Source: Candidatus Obscuribacterales bacterium | GTDB lineage: Bacteria > Cyanobacteriota > Vampirovibrionia > Obscuribacterales > Obscuribacteraceae | Direction: 5' to 3' | Assembly: GCA_019744775.1 (NCBI GenBank) | Contig: JAIETZ010000007.1 | Span: 61,566 to 125,565 of the forward strand | DNA length: 64,000 nt | Shown: one piece after another, positions 50,107-58,647 of the stretch | Numbering within the stretch: the stretch's first letter is position 1 | How the letters are laid out: every line of letters begins with the position of its first letter | Program-made: the position numbers and the translations under genes | Notes under the pieces: generated by a model | Told to the model about the DNA's origin: nothing | The model's database searches: none | The model's input: the letters and a program-made list of their open reading frames with translations, nothing else

Positions 50107-50136
50107 CACCTCCGGCTTTCGCTGGGGGTGTTTTTG
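50107..50136 (+). terminator. terminator-like hairpin in leader
   Basis: CACCTCC and GGGGGTG pair (one T-G) across GGCTTTCGCT, followed by TTTTTG. It ends less than 30 nt before the start codon of the beta-amylase. Confidence 0.6.
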
Positions 50137-50164
50137 TTTCACCCAAAATTCAAGGACCGATTAT

Positions 50165-51640
50165 ATGAAGAAAGAAATCCCCACCATGTTTGTGATGGGG
50201 CCGCTCAATGTCGGTGAAGCACATGATCACAACAGCATGCGGTCCCAATTTGAATTTGATCAGTTTGCCAAACAATGTCGCAAGGCAAAAGAAATTGGCG
50301 CTGAAGCAATAAGCACTGACGTCTGGTTGGGAATTATCCTCAAGGAAATCTCATCTACCAGACCTAACAGAAAAGAAATGCGCGCTGTGTTTGACTGGTC
50401 GCACTACGATCGCATTTTGCAAATCGTTGTCGACGCTGGTTTGAAGTGGGCACCTATCCTTTCCACTCACCACTGCGGCGGCAACATCAATGACAGCGGT
50501 TGGATTCCTCTGCCTGATTTCCTCTGGACTTACCTTGCTTCCAAGACTTGCTCCGGCAGATTGGAATCAGTGCGGTTTGTCAGTGAACAAGGCAACGCCA
50601 GTTACGAATCCGTATCTTGCTGGGCAACACATTTGTTTCTGCCTTTGCTCAAGCAAATGTTTCGATCTTTTAGAGATCACTTCGGCAAACAAGCAAACCA
50701 CATCGTGGAAATCAATTTCAGTTTGGGACCTACTGGTGAACTTCGTTTCCCCAGCTACAACCAACACGATGAAGGAACTGGTTACCCCAGCCGCGGTGCG
50801 TTGCAGTGTTATTCTGAATTGGCTCTAATCGATTTCGAAAAACAAATGCTGGCTAAGTACGGCAGTGAAAAAGCTGTGTTCACAGCTTGGGATTCTGCGT
50901 CTCGCCGCATTGCTCCACCTCGCCCGAACGAAGTTGACGCGTTTTTCCAGAGAGGCGATCACATCAATACTCAGTACGGACGTGACTTCTTCGACTGGTA
51001 CCAGGATTCGCTAATCAAGCACGGTCGCCAAATCATGACCAGCGCTATAAAAATCTTTGCCGCACGCAAGTCTCCATTCAAAGGAGTCGATCTTGCAGCA
51101 AAGTTGCCTGGCATCGGTTGGCGCGTTGGACATTGGACTGACAGAGGCATCACCTACGCAGACCGTTTGGCAGAACTTGCCGGCGGTATGCTGCGCACAA
51201 GCGCCAACACTGATTGGGTTAAGGAAGGAAATGGGGGCGGCTACAAGCCAATCCTCAATCTTTTCCTTGAACTCGATCTAGTTGCACGTGGCGCAGGTAG
51301 CCGCGTCATCCTGTACTTCACTTGCTTTGAACTAGACGACGGTCATAGTGGCAATCACGAAGAAACACACAACTGCTTGCCCGCTCACCTTTGCCATCTG
51401 GTTGGCAGAGAAGCGAAGCGTCAAGGAATCATCCTTAAGGGCGAAAACGCTCTGGGTTGGAAACTCTACCAGACCGATAGCTGGAAGCGCATGATCTCTT
51501 ACTTGCCTATCAAAGGCGGTTTTGGATTGGTTGAAGGTTATACCTTCTTGCGCATGTCCGACATCGTCTTCAACGAGCCGGCACTCGATGGCTTCAAGCT
51601 AATGCGTTGGGCTATCGATAACTGCTTGGAAGACGAGTAA
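50165..51640 (+). CDS. glycoside hydrolase family 14 (beta-amylase-like)
   Basis: 491 residues from the ATG after AAGGACCGATTAT. GH14 blocks are clear: GAEAISTDVWLGII, LKWAPILSTHHCGGN, FSLGPTGELRFPSYNQ with the acid Glu near residue 188, GYPSRGALQCYS, and ILYFTCFELDDG with the second catalytic Glu, followed by GENAL. Beta-amylases release maltose from the non-reducing ends of alpha-1,4-glucan. No signal peptide, so the substrate is intracellular (glycogen or maltodextrin). The next gene is a GH57 enzyme, making a glucan-handling pair. Confidence 0.9.
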   Translation: MKKEIPTMFVMGPLNVGEAHDHNSMRSQFEFDQFAKQCRKAKEIGAEAISTDVWLGIILKEISSTRPNRKEMRAVFDWSHYDRILQIVVDAGLKWAPILSTHHCGGNINDSGWIPLPDFLWTYLASKTCSGRLESVRFVSEQGNASYESVSCWATHLFLPLLKQMFRSFRDHFGKQANHIVEINFSLGPTGELRFPSYNQHDEGTGYPSRGALQCYSELALIDFEKQMLAKYGSEKAVFTAWDSASRRIAPPRPNEVDAFFQRGDHINTQYGRDFFDWYQDSLIKHGRQIMTSAIKIFAARKSPFKGVDLAAKLPGIGWRVGHWTDRGITYADRLAELAGGMLRTSANTDWVKEGNGGGYKPILNLFLELDLVARGAGSRVILYFTCFELDDGHSGNHEETHNCLPAHLCHLVGREAKRQGIILKGENALGWKLYQTDSWKRMISYLPIKGGFGLVEGYTFLRMSDIVFNEPALDGFKLMRWAIDNCLEDE

Positions 51641-51664
51641 TCGTTCAGTTTCCCCAGGGAATTT

Positions 51665-51696
51665 GAGGAGAGCACTTAGGCGTTCTCCTCTTTTTT
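51665..51696 (+). terminator. intrinsic terminator
   Basis: GAGGAGA and TCTCCTC pair across 12 nt with TTTTTT; 25 nt before the GH57 start. Confidence 0.85.
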
Positions 51697-51720
51697 GCTC
51701 TGCAATCTGAAGAGGGACGT

Positions 51721-53196
51721 ATGGAAAAATATTTTGTTTATCACGGACACTTCTACCAACCGCCGCGTGAATGCCCGCAACACGGCATCATTGAAGACCA
51801 GCCATCTGCTGCCCCTTTTCCCAACTGGAATGTGCGCATCAACACCGAATGCTATCTAGCAAACGGTCAAGCGCCGATTCTCAATCAAGATGGCAGCGTC
51901 TTCAAGAAAATGAACAACTACGCTTGGACTAATTTCAATTTTGGTCCGACGCTTTTGGATTGGCTGAGGCAATACGCTTACAAAACATATGACCTGATCA
52001 TCGAAGGCGACAAGCAAAGCCTGCAAAGACTGGGACATGGCAATGCTATTGCTCAAGTCTATAATCACATGATTATGCCGCTGGCAAATAGCGTCGACAA
52101 AAAGACGCAAGTTGTCTGGGGCAAAGCAGACTTTCACCAACACTTCGGTCGCGATCCAGAGGGCATGCACTTGGCGGAGACGGCGGTAAACATCGAATCG
52201 CTTGAAGCATTGGCAGAAGAAGGAATTAAATACACCATTCTTGCGCCACGACAAGCAAAACGCTGGCGCAGACTTGATGGAAAAAATTGGCGGTCTACTG
52301 GCGGCATTGATCCATCGCGTGCGTATGTTTGCAATTTGCCTTCCGGAAAATCGATCAACATCTTCTTCTACGATGGGCCAATTTCGCAAGCAGTCGCCTT
52401 TGAGCAATTGCTATCGAGCGGTGAGCGATTCCTAAACCGCATCTACAGCGGCTTTAACGACAAGCGCAAACACGACCAACTTGTCCACGTGGCTGTCGAC
52501 GGTGAAACCGCAGGGCATCATTGGCGATTTGGTGAAATGTGTCTTGCTTGGTTGTTCAACCATCTGGAAAACAATCCAGATGTGCAAGTGATCAACTACG
52601 GCACCTATCTGGAAAAGCATCCGCCCGAGTGGGAAGTGGAAATCCACGAAAACTCCAGTTGGTCATGTGCGCACGGTATCGAACGCTGGCGCAGTGACTG
52701 CGGATGCAAAATGCGCAGCGACTGGCATCAAAGATGGCGTGCTCCTCTTCGCGAAGGTCTCGATGACTTGCGTGTAAAACTCGATCACATATTTGCTCAC
52801 AAAGGCAAGGAATATTTTCTTGACCCGTGGGCAGTGCGCGATAAGTACATCGAAGTGGTGTTGAACGCATCGCAAGCAAATTCATTTGCCGCTCGTCACT
52901 TTCTACCTTGCGCCACCGGCGACAAAGTACAGAAAGGCTTCGAGCTTTTGGAAATGCAACGCTACGCCATGCTGATGTTCACAAGCTGCGCCTGGTTCTT
53001 CGATGACATAACAGGACTCGAGCCAACTCAGAATCTTCGCTATGCAGCGCGAGCCATTGAATTGGCTGCGCAGTTTAGCGACGAAGATTTGGAAACGGAA
53101 TTGCTTACACACCTGTCAAAAGCAGAAAGCAATATCACTGGTGACGGTGCAACACTTTGGAAGCGCATCATCAAACCGGGTTGTGACCGAGTCTAA
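51721..53196 (+). CDS. glycoside hydrolase family 57 (DUF3536-type)
   Basis: 491 residues after GAAGAGGGACGT. YHGHFYQPPRE is GH57 motif 1; ADFHQHFGRDPEGMHLAETAVN carries the likely nucleophile Glu; VHVAVDGETAGHHW holds the acid Asp; SSWSCAHGIERW and CGC follow as in DUF3536 proteins. Members of GH57 act on alpha-glucans (amylase, branching or debranching). Shorter than many DUF3536 relatives, which continue for about 300 residues; the C-terminal part is absent here. No signal peptide, so cytoplasmic, beside the beta-amylase. Confidence 0.88.
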   Translation: MEKYFVYHGHFYQPPRECPQHGIIEDQPSAAPFPNWNVRINTECYLANGQAPILNQDGSVFKKMNNYAWTNFNFGPTLLDWLRQYAYKTYDLIIEGDKQSLQRLGHGNAIAQVYNHMIMPLANSVDKKTQVVWGKADFHQHFGRDPEGMHLAETAVNIESLEALAEEGIKYTILAPRQAKRWRRLDGKNWRSTGGIDPSRAYVCNLPSGKSINIFFYDGPISQAVAFEQLLSSGERFLNRIYSGFNDKRKHDQLVHVAVDGETAGHHWRFGEMCLAWLFNHLENNPDVQVINYGTYLEKHPPEWEVEIHENSSWSCAHGIERWRSDCGCKMRSDWHQRWRAPLREGLDDLRVKLDHIFAHKGKEYFLDPWAVRDKYIEVVLNASQANSFAARHFLPCATGDKVQKGFELLEMQRYAMLMFTSCAWFFDDITGLEPTQNLRYAARAIELAAQFSDEDLETELLTHLSKAESNITGDGATLWKRIIKPGCDRV

Positions 53197-53203
53197 ATAC
53201 GAA

Positions 53204-53237
53204 GAAGCGAGAATGAAAATCCCCTCGCTTCTTTTTT
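53204..53237 (+). terminator. intrinsic terminator
   Basis: GAAGCGAG and CTCGCTTC pair across 12 nt followed by TTTTTT. Confidence 0.85.
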
Positions 53238-53280
53238 AATGATTTGTACTATTGATTGTAGTATTACAACATACAAAAAA

Positions 53281-53303
53281 GAGCGCATGCAATGCGCCCC
53301 TAC
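53281..53303. repeat. 19-bp palindrome, copy 10 (one change)
   Basis: GAGCGCATGCAATGCGCCC plus CTAC; a single G to A change in the left arm. Confidence 0.75.
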
Positions 53304-53310
53304 AATTCAA

Positions 53311-53676
53311 TTAGTCCACAGTACCTTCGCGGCCGTAGTCGTCGGAGTAACGCGTAATATCCTCTTCTTCAAAAGACGTGCCAACCTGCACTTCAATCAA
53401 CTCAACAGGTTCATTCCCACGACAGCAAATACGATGCTTCGTTCCACGCTTAACAAATACATGTTCGCCATAACCGAAATCACGCTCGACGTCATCCAAT
53501 ACCACAGTTGCAATCCCAGCAATAATCACCCAGTGCTCATCACGTTTAGTGTGACTCTGGTAACTTAGACGTTCACCAGGATTTACCACTAAGCGTTTGA
53601 CCTTCGCAGTTTTTTGATCATCAAGAATGAAAAAACTTCCCCAAGGTCTGTCTGTTCGATTGTTGTCGCCGCTCAC
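53311..53676 (-). CDS. mannose-6-phosphate isomerase-type cupin protein
   Basis: 121 residues from a GTG with AAGGA before it; a longer upstream frame has no ribosome binding site. RPWGSFFILDD, VKRLVVNPGERLSYQSHTKRDEHWVII, GEHVFVKRGTKHRICCRGNEPVELIEVQVG and EEDITRYSDDYGR are the blocks of type II phosphomannose isomerase / GDP-mannose pyrophosphorylase C-terminal domains. It would interconvert or bind hexose phosphate with a metal held by the HxH. A stand-alone copy without the pyrophosphorylase domain. Confidence 0.87.
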   Translation of the reverse strand: MSGDNNRTDRPWGSFFILDDQKTAKVKRLVVNPGERLSYQSHTKRDEHWVIIAGIATVVLDDVERDFGYGEHVFVKRGTKHRICCRGNEPVELIEVQVGTSFEEEDITRYSDDYGREGTVD

Positions 53677-53826
53677 TGTTTTTTCCTTGCCGTGTTTTGT
53701 TAATCCTAACACCCTGGCAGCCACATTAAACTTCGCCGGCCATTTTGAACTTTTTGAACCACTTGACCGTCTATAGATAACCAGCCGAAATTCAGGAGGA
53801 GCAGTTTGATGAAAGAGGATGTCATA

Positions 53827-53845
53827 TGCTATCATAATGATAGCA
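53827..53845. promoter_or_regulatory. candidate operator of the toxin-antitoxin pair
   Basis: TGCTATCA and TGATAGCA are perfect inverted copies around TAA, 20 nt before the antitoxin start. FitA/VapB antitoxins bind such palindromes as RHH dimers. Confidence 0.55.
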
Positions 53846-53865
53846 CCCATGCCGGTACAACAAAA

Positions 53866-54102
53866 ATGCCCAACTTACTTATACGCAATGTGCCTATTAA
53901 GACCATGGCTGCCCTCAAGGCGCGAGCAAAGAGAAACAATCGCTCAGTTCAGTCCGAGATATGGGAGATTCTGGACAACACGGTTAAGGCAGACGATGCC
54001 GAGGCAAGTTTTTGGGAGCTGGCAGCGAAAATACGGGCAAAGCAAAAATACAATCCCAAGTCCGACGTGACCAAGTTAATTAGAGAGGACCGCGATAGAT
54101 GA
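53866..54102 (+). CDS. FitA/VapB-type RHH antitoxin
   Basis: 78 residues. MPNLLIRNVPIKTMAALKARAKRNNRSVQSEIWEIL is the FitA-like RHH domain; the C-terminal WELAAKIRAKQK would bind the toxin. The ATG at 53866 is chosen since it starts the domain exactly; the upstream palindrome would otherwise be inside the gene. Overlaps the toxin gene by 4 nt (ATGA). Confidence 0.87.
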   Translation: MPNLLIRNVPIKTMAALKARAKRNNRSVQSEIWEILDNTVKADDAEASFWELAAKIRAKQKYNPKSDVTKLIREDRDR

Positions 54103-54509
54103 ACGCTTTCGTCGTAGATGCAAGCGTTGTTCTCAAATGGTTCGTAAACGAACCAAATAGCGAACGTGCTGTGGCACTCAGGCAGGAAAATAAAACAAGG
54201 ATTGCTCCGGATTATCTTCTCCTGGAGTGCGCAAACGTCGTTTGGAAAATGGTGAGACAAAAGCGTCTAACAAGTCAAACAGGAGAGGGAGTCATTGACT
54301 CGCTCAACAGATTGCCAGTAACCCTTCACTCAACCGATCGTTTCCTTAAGCGAGCTTACAAGCTTGCTGTCGAGCTCAACTCCAGCGTTTACGACTGTTT
54401 CTACCTGTCCGTAGGTCTGACTTACGATTGCCCACTAGTTACAGCTGACAAACGTCTTTACAACGCGGTCAAAAAATCGGCATTTCAGGACTACGTGCAA
54501 CTGCTATGA
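54099..54509 (+). CDS. PIN-domain toxin (VapC/FitB type)
   Basis: 136 residues. FVVDASVVLKWFVNEPNSE holds the first acidic residue; LLLECANVVWKM the Glu; VYDCFYLSVGLTYDCPLVTADKRLY the remaining Asp residues of the PIN nuclease site. Toxins of this kind cut tRNA or rRNA. Order and 4-nt overlap with the antitoxin are standard. Confidence 0.9.
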   Translation: MNAFVVDASVVLKWFVNEPNSERAVALRQENKTRIAPDYLLLECANVVWKMVRQKRLTSQTGEGVIDSLNRLPVTLHSTDRFLKRAYKLAVELNSSVYDCFYLSVGLTYDCPLVTADKRLYNAVKKSAFQDYVQLL

Positions 54510-54638
54510 CTTTCGAAACCAACCCAGTTGTCAATAGTCATTAATGAAGTTTGTTGACATGTTGTTTACGCCAAAATCTAAAACTTCAAAATGCCACCAC
54601 CGCCGCATTTTATCCTAGATGTCAGTGATAAATTAGCA

Positions 54639-54715
54639 TTACCCCTTGACGACCAGGCTTTGAATTCGGCGAGCCGGGAACGATCTGGCTGTAAAGAGCC
54701 AATCGGGGTAACCCA
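54639..54715 (+). ncRNA. candidate structured leader masking the ribosome binding site
   Basis: TTACCCC (54639-54645) pairs with GGGGTAA (54705-54711), enclosing CCAG/CTGG and two GGCT/AGCC hairpins. The right arm contains CGGGGT, the only ribosome-binding-like sequence, 6 nt before the ATG. Closing the outer stem would hide it. The plan is riboswitch-like, but I cannot match it to a named class. Confidence 0.4.
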
Positions 54716-55918
54716 ATGCAATCCAAAAATCATATCGTCCTTCTAAGTTGTATGTTCTTGCTGAGCGTAAACGCAGCAAGAGCAGAATTCACACTCGATG
54801 CTTCTACAAGCTCGAGTCCAAGGACGACGCTTGAGGCTACTGCCGGTGCTAAGTCGGAGTTAGAACTCGAAGCAGGAATTTCTTATTCTCAATACGAAGC
54901 TAAGTTATCGAATCAAATAGATAACTTGTTAGAGACTGCTCTCAAGAATAATCCACAGATGGAAGCTCTCGATAAATTGGTCAAGAAACATCGCTCATTG
55001 CCGCAGCGCACACTAGCTCAGGCAAAAGACGCGGGACAATTTCTATTTTGCTACCAAGGATTTGCTCCATCGTCAGAAGCTGCTGATGTAATTCTCAATG
55101 AGAAGCTCAAACTAAATAATAGAGGCGCTGTCGAATACGCCAGACAAAAGGTAATTGACGAAAATCATTTAGCTATCTTCAGAGCAACACTGCAAATTGC
55201 GCGCGGACTTGGCGACAAGCAACCAGACAGAGCGCAACAAACAATTGCCTCAGGCAGAGACAAACTGAAAACTCTCGTTGGCGAAGAAGAAGCGGACAAG
55301 ACTGTAAAAATGATGACCAGCTGGAATAGCCGTCTGGAAATTCCAGAATCTGCTTATGCTGCTCCAATCTGGGACATAGACGAACAAACAGCAAAATTGC
55401 AAATTGCTACAACAGGTGCCAAAGAATCAGACGCCGTTGTTGAAGGCGTAAGGAAGCACTTGCATAAATACAATCAAAAGAGTGCAGCTAGTCGAGCCAC
55501 AGGTCGCGTCGTCGAGACTATCCTGGGAACAGCAACGCTGGCGCCAAACGTCATTGGACCGGCGGCCCAAGTGGCGATGATTTCATTCCAGCTTGGCACA
55601 GGCGGTACAGAGCAAGCCAAAATGGCTAAGTCCATTTATTTGGGCAAGCGCCACGAAAGCCGCATGGCAGTAATTAACGAAGAAGCACATCTAGCCCTGA
55701 CCAATTACCAGCTGGCTGTGGCAATGCATAATTCAACATTGCTGGCATTCACGCAACTAACCCTGCAAAAGATCTCGGGCAAAAAAGCAGCCCAAGAAAT
55801 TTTCGGCTCAACTGTGCTTATTGGCGACGGACCTGCACTTCCGGAATTGCCGGAAAGCACTACCGTGAAACCCGAAGCCAACACATCGCACTTACCGGAA
55901 ACCAAAAACAACGGTTAG
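54716..55918 (+). CDS. secreted protein, unknown
   Basis: 400 residues with a Sec signal peptide (MQSKNHIVLLSCMFLLSVNAARA). The mature part is mostly helical and Ala/Gln/Lys-rich; residues 40-75 and 250-345 look like long helices (RATGRVVETILGTATLAPNVIGPAAQVAMISFQLGTG has a Gly/Ala-rich hydrophobic stretch). Disordered C-terminus ending PETKNNG. Some features recall TolC-like or envelope helical proteins, but I do not recognise a family. The gene is preceded by a structured leader. Confidence 0.7.
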   Translation: MQSKNHIVLLSCMFLLSVNAARAEFTLDASTSSSPRTTLEATAGAKSELELEAGISYSQYEAKLSNQIDNLLETALKNNPQMEALDKLVKKHRSLPQRTLAQAKDAGQFLFCYQGFAPSSEAADVILNEKLKLNNRGAVEYARQKVIDENHLAIFRATLQIARGLGDKQPDRAQQTIASGRDKLKTLVGEEEADKTVKMMTSWNSRLEIPESAYAAPIWDIDEQTAKLQIATTGAKESDAVVEGVRKHLHKYNQKSAASRATGRVVETILGTATLAPNVIGPAAQVAMISFQLGTGGTEQAKMAKSIYLGKRHESRMAVINEEAHLALTNYQLAVAMHNSTLLAFTQLTLQKISGKKAAQEIFGSTVLIGDGPALPELPESTTVKPEANTSHLPETKNNG

Positions 55919-56558
55919 GACACAAACTCTGACTCCTTCTAGCTAGCTGGTATATATCGTGCGGACGGGAACCGTCCACATAACGGACGATTTCCGGTAA
56001 TTTTTTGCCCTGCTACTATGTAGATTGTGCGTTGATGCTTGGTCGGGGATGCTTGATGAACGTGCCAAACAGCGGTGCTCTGGAACAAAAGAGCACGCTG
56101 GAAACACTTCCAAATGTGTTACATTTTAAGAACTGTTTTTCAAGGTTCTGAGAACGCTGGTTACTTGGTAGGCTCATTCAGATCAGTCAAGAAAACACCT
56201 TTCAAAACACGTACTTGAATTGCGTACATCATCTCTAAATCAACTTCGGACTCAGCATCGGCCAGCTGCGCTAGGAAAATTGTCGCGTTTCCATTGGGAA
56301 AAACACGACTGCATTTCAAATGACTTATTAATAGAAATTGGAATTGCACTAATACTAAATAGTAAGTTGTTCTTCTGTGCTCTTTTAAATAACACAAAAC
56401 AGGTCTTTGCTTAACCACTAAATTTCAAAGCCAGCAAAGCAATTGAAGCTCTAAGCGCTGAAATCATAGCGTGGGAGATAGTCCGGCTTCAGCTTTGCAG
56501 GTGCTGGCTTTGCACGACCAAAACTTGCACAACGTGAACACACACGGAGAAACAGAAA
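55919..56558. other. spacer with no convincing gene
   Basis: 640 bases. GGACGG/CCGTCC forms a short hairpin near 55962. A 31-codon frame (56056-56151, MNVPNSGALEQKS...) has a weak site and is not claimed. A - strand frame at 56161-56418 lacks a ribosome binding site and reads unlike a complete protein; its second half might be a decayed gene end. Confidence 0.4.
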
Positions 56559-56777
56559 ATGCCTAATCCAGAACTTCCTGCCGACAATTCAGAAGAGGAC
56601 GAAGACGGCGTCATTAGCCAAGAACGACTCAAACAAATAATTTCTGAAACAGCGCATCCAACTAAGTTTCGGGATGCCTGCGTGAAAATGTTCGAGAAAT
56701 ACAAAGCACACATAGCCGACCATTTCCAGTCGGGTCCTTCCTATCCGCCCGGTCGCGGACAGCGGTTCCATAAATAG
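56559..56777 (+). CDS. small acidic hypothetical protein
   Basis: 72 residues after ACGGAGAAACAGAAA. The first 20 residues are very acidic (ELPADNSEEDEDGV), the middle a helix (QERLKQIISETAHPTKFRDACVKMFEKYKAHI), the end PSYPPGRGQRFHK. Soluble. Not recognised. 24 nt before the next gene. Confidence 0.6.
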   Translation: MPNPELPADNSEEDEDGVISQERLKQIISETAHPTKFRDACVKMFEKYKAHIADHFQSGPSYPPGRGQRFHK

Positions 56778-56801
56778 TCACAGTCCAGAGGAAACCACCA
56801 A

Positions 56802-57194
56802 ATGATTATATGCGTACTCATCAGCGTCCTCTGTTTAATGGTCTTTGCTTTCAACATACTAAGCAAAGCCTATGCCGAGGACCCTCAGGAAACCTTCGAG
56901 ACCCAATTCACAGCAGTCACCGAAACCAAGCAACGCTGCGAGGAAGTAATTTGCCGCAATGAGACAAAGCTTACCTGGATTCGAGCAATGCTGGCTGCTT
57001 TCAAGCTAGACGAAGAAAAAGCATCCTGCCAACTTGAACTGGCAAGAGACGCTGCAGACAAAGAAGACTTTTCGCAAGCAATGATTCACTTGCGAAAAGC
57101 CGCCAACTGGTATGAGTCCTACCACAAAAGGCTCAGGGCAATATACAGACTTGATCAAGTCCCAGTGCCCCCAATTCCCGTAATCGACGACTAG
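56802..57194 (+). CDS. membrane-anchored helical protein
   Basis: 130 residues after AGAGGAAACCACCAA. One N-terminal hydrophobic segment (MIICVLISVLCLMVFAFNIL) that may be an anchor or signal (AYA cut site), then a helical hairpin-like body with three Cys (QRCEEVICRNETK; KASCQLELARDAADKED) and a Pro-rich end. Not recognised. Confidence 0.62.
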   Translation: MIICVLISVLCLMVFAFNILSKAYAEDPQETFETQFTAVTETKQRCEEVICRNETKLTWIRAMLAAFKLDEEKASCQLELARDAADKEDFSQAMIHLRKAANWYESYHKRLRAIYRLDQVPVPPIPVIDD

Positions 57195-57221
57195 ATTACG
57201 AAGTCCACAACGGAATCACTT

Positions 57222-57258
57222 AACGGTCCACACCGCCATTTGTGTGGGCCGTTTTTTC
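57222..57258 (+). terminator. intrinsic terminator
   Basis: AACGGTCCACAC and GTGTGGGCCGTT pair across 8 nt with TTTTTT; 30 nt before the lipoprotein start. Confidence 0.88.
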
Positions 57259-57287
57259 TTTAAATACACCAGATAAGGAATAACACA

Positions 57288-58628
57288 ATGAGAAAAAACA
57301 TTCTTACATCGCTTTTGACATTTGCTGTGGCAGCTTCCGCCTGTTTGCTCACCGCCTGCTCTTCCCCTGCACTGCCGGAAGTAGATATCGGCGAGCGCAC
57401 TTCTAAAGTCGGTTGGATGGATGGCGAAAAGAAAGACAGAATCACTCTTAGCGCATCCGACGTCGCCTTCGGCAGCCCTACTGCGCCGGTGACAATCACA
57501 CGTACCTACGGTCATGGCACTCGCGATGCTGAGCAAATTTATCGAATCAAAAGTTCAGCAACAGCCGACTTCGTGCCCAGCCAAAAAGCGTACATGATTT
57601 GGGTCGACTCGGCTTTGTTCAGTTTTGAGACGCCCTATCAGATAAACAAGCTGAACAGCAAACCAAGTGTGACGATAGGCAAACCCACCAACACATCAGG
57701 TTTCTACGAAGTTAGTGGTGGTCGCCAATTCAAAATCGGTCGGGTCTCGTTTGACGGCAGCACTTTGTCCGTACATGTTGTTCGACAATTCTGCCGCCAA
57801 GGTAAATACGTCGATGAGTACTTTAGTGATTCAGTCGAAACAATCGCCGAATACGTACAGACTCAAAACGGCTGGATGTTCTACATGGGCAGCCAACTGT
57901 ACAAAGTCAACCAAACCAAAACATCTGTTGACCCTCTGTACAGCAAGCCGGCAGTCGACTTGGGCATTCGTCACGACCTCGTATCAGGACAAGACAACGA
58001 AGACAGAAGCAAACGCGAAGTCACCGCAACTGGTTGGAATCTTGATCAGACCCGTCTGGTTGTGGACACCAAACAGCACTACAAACACGACACTCGATTT
58101 GAAACCGAAGTCTACGTCGTCGAGCGCGAGCTATACGCCGTTTACAGCAGCCTCTATGAAGGCTGGGTGGTTGAAGTAAGTGGCGACACCTACCTCTTCG
58201 ACATCGATGGTTGCCGTTCGCAAGACGCAACAAGAGACTCCAAGCTCAAGTTTGCAAATGTTCCAGCGGAGTTGAAGCGCCCGTCGAAAAAGACCACCTG
58301 CAATCCCAAACCGGAGCAACCAGCACCGAAACCGCCCGCGGAAAAGCCCGAAATAAATGCAGGTCGCCTCACTGAGAAGATGCAAAACTTCGACAAGGAA
58401 AACATGGACAGACGCAAGGTAACGCCGTTGAAACTAAACGACGAAAACAATACCTACGACGTCATGGTCACGCGCCACTACGTAAACGTATCCAAAACCG
58501 AACTCACAAAGTATTACATCCAAAAACAATTGGATGCCAAATACGACGCGAGCAAGCGCGGATATGTCCTGGAAGTCGGCAAAGACACTTACGTGATCAC
58601 CAAGTCCGGCAAGATCCGCCAGCAATAA
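57288..58628 (+). CDS. lipoprotein with four internal repeats
   Basis: 446 residues with a lipoprotein signal (LTFAVAASACLLTAC, lipobox LTAC). Four related units of about 45 residues appear at roughly 65-110, 165-215, 250-305 and 395-440. Each has an Arg/Lys-aromatic strand, a variable turn, a Tyr, then a Y...GWM/GYV...VxxxxY end: for example NGWMFYMGSQLYKV, EGWVVEVSGDTYLF, RGYVLEVGKDTYVI. A Pro/Lys linker (PEQPAPKPPAEKP) precedes the last unit. Probably a periplasmic beta-repeat protein held at a membrane. Family unknown. Confidence 0.75.
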   Translation: MRKNILTSLLTFAVAASACLLTACSSPALPEVDIGERTSKVGWMDGEKKDRITLSASDVAFGSPTAPVTITRTYGHGTRDAEQIYRIKSSATADFVPSQKAYMIWVDSALFSFETPYQINKLNSKPSVTIGKPTNTSGFYEVSGGRQFKIGRVSFDGSTLSVHVVRQFCRQGKYVDEYFSDSVETIAEYVQTQNGWMFYMGSQLYKVNQTKTSVDPLYSKPAVDLGIRHDLVSGQDNEDRSKREVTATGWNLDQTRLVVDTKQHYKHDTRFETEVYVVERELYAVYSSLYEGWVVEVSGDTYLFDIDGCRSQDATRDSKLKFANVPAELKRPSKKTTCNPKPEQPAPKPPAEKPEINAGRLTEKMQNFDKENMDRRKVTPLKLNDENNTYDVMVTRHYVNVSKTELTKYYIQKQLDAKYDASKRGYVLEVGKDTYVITKSGKIRQQ

Positions 58629-58647
58629 GTTCACTCTAGAAAACGTA

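Noticed and set aside
20615..53303. CRISPR array
   Set aside because: The palindromes are kilobases apart with no regular spacers and no cas genes.
56161..56418. An 85-codon - strand frame
   Set aside because: No ribosome binding site, unusual composition in its first half; at most a decayed gene end.
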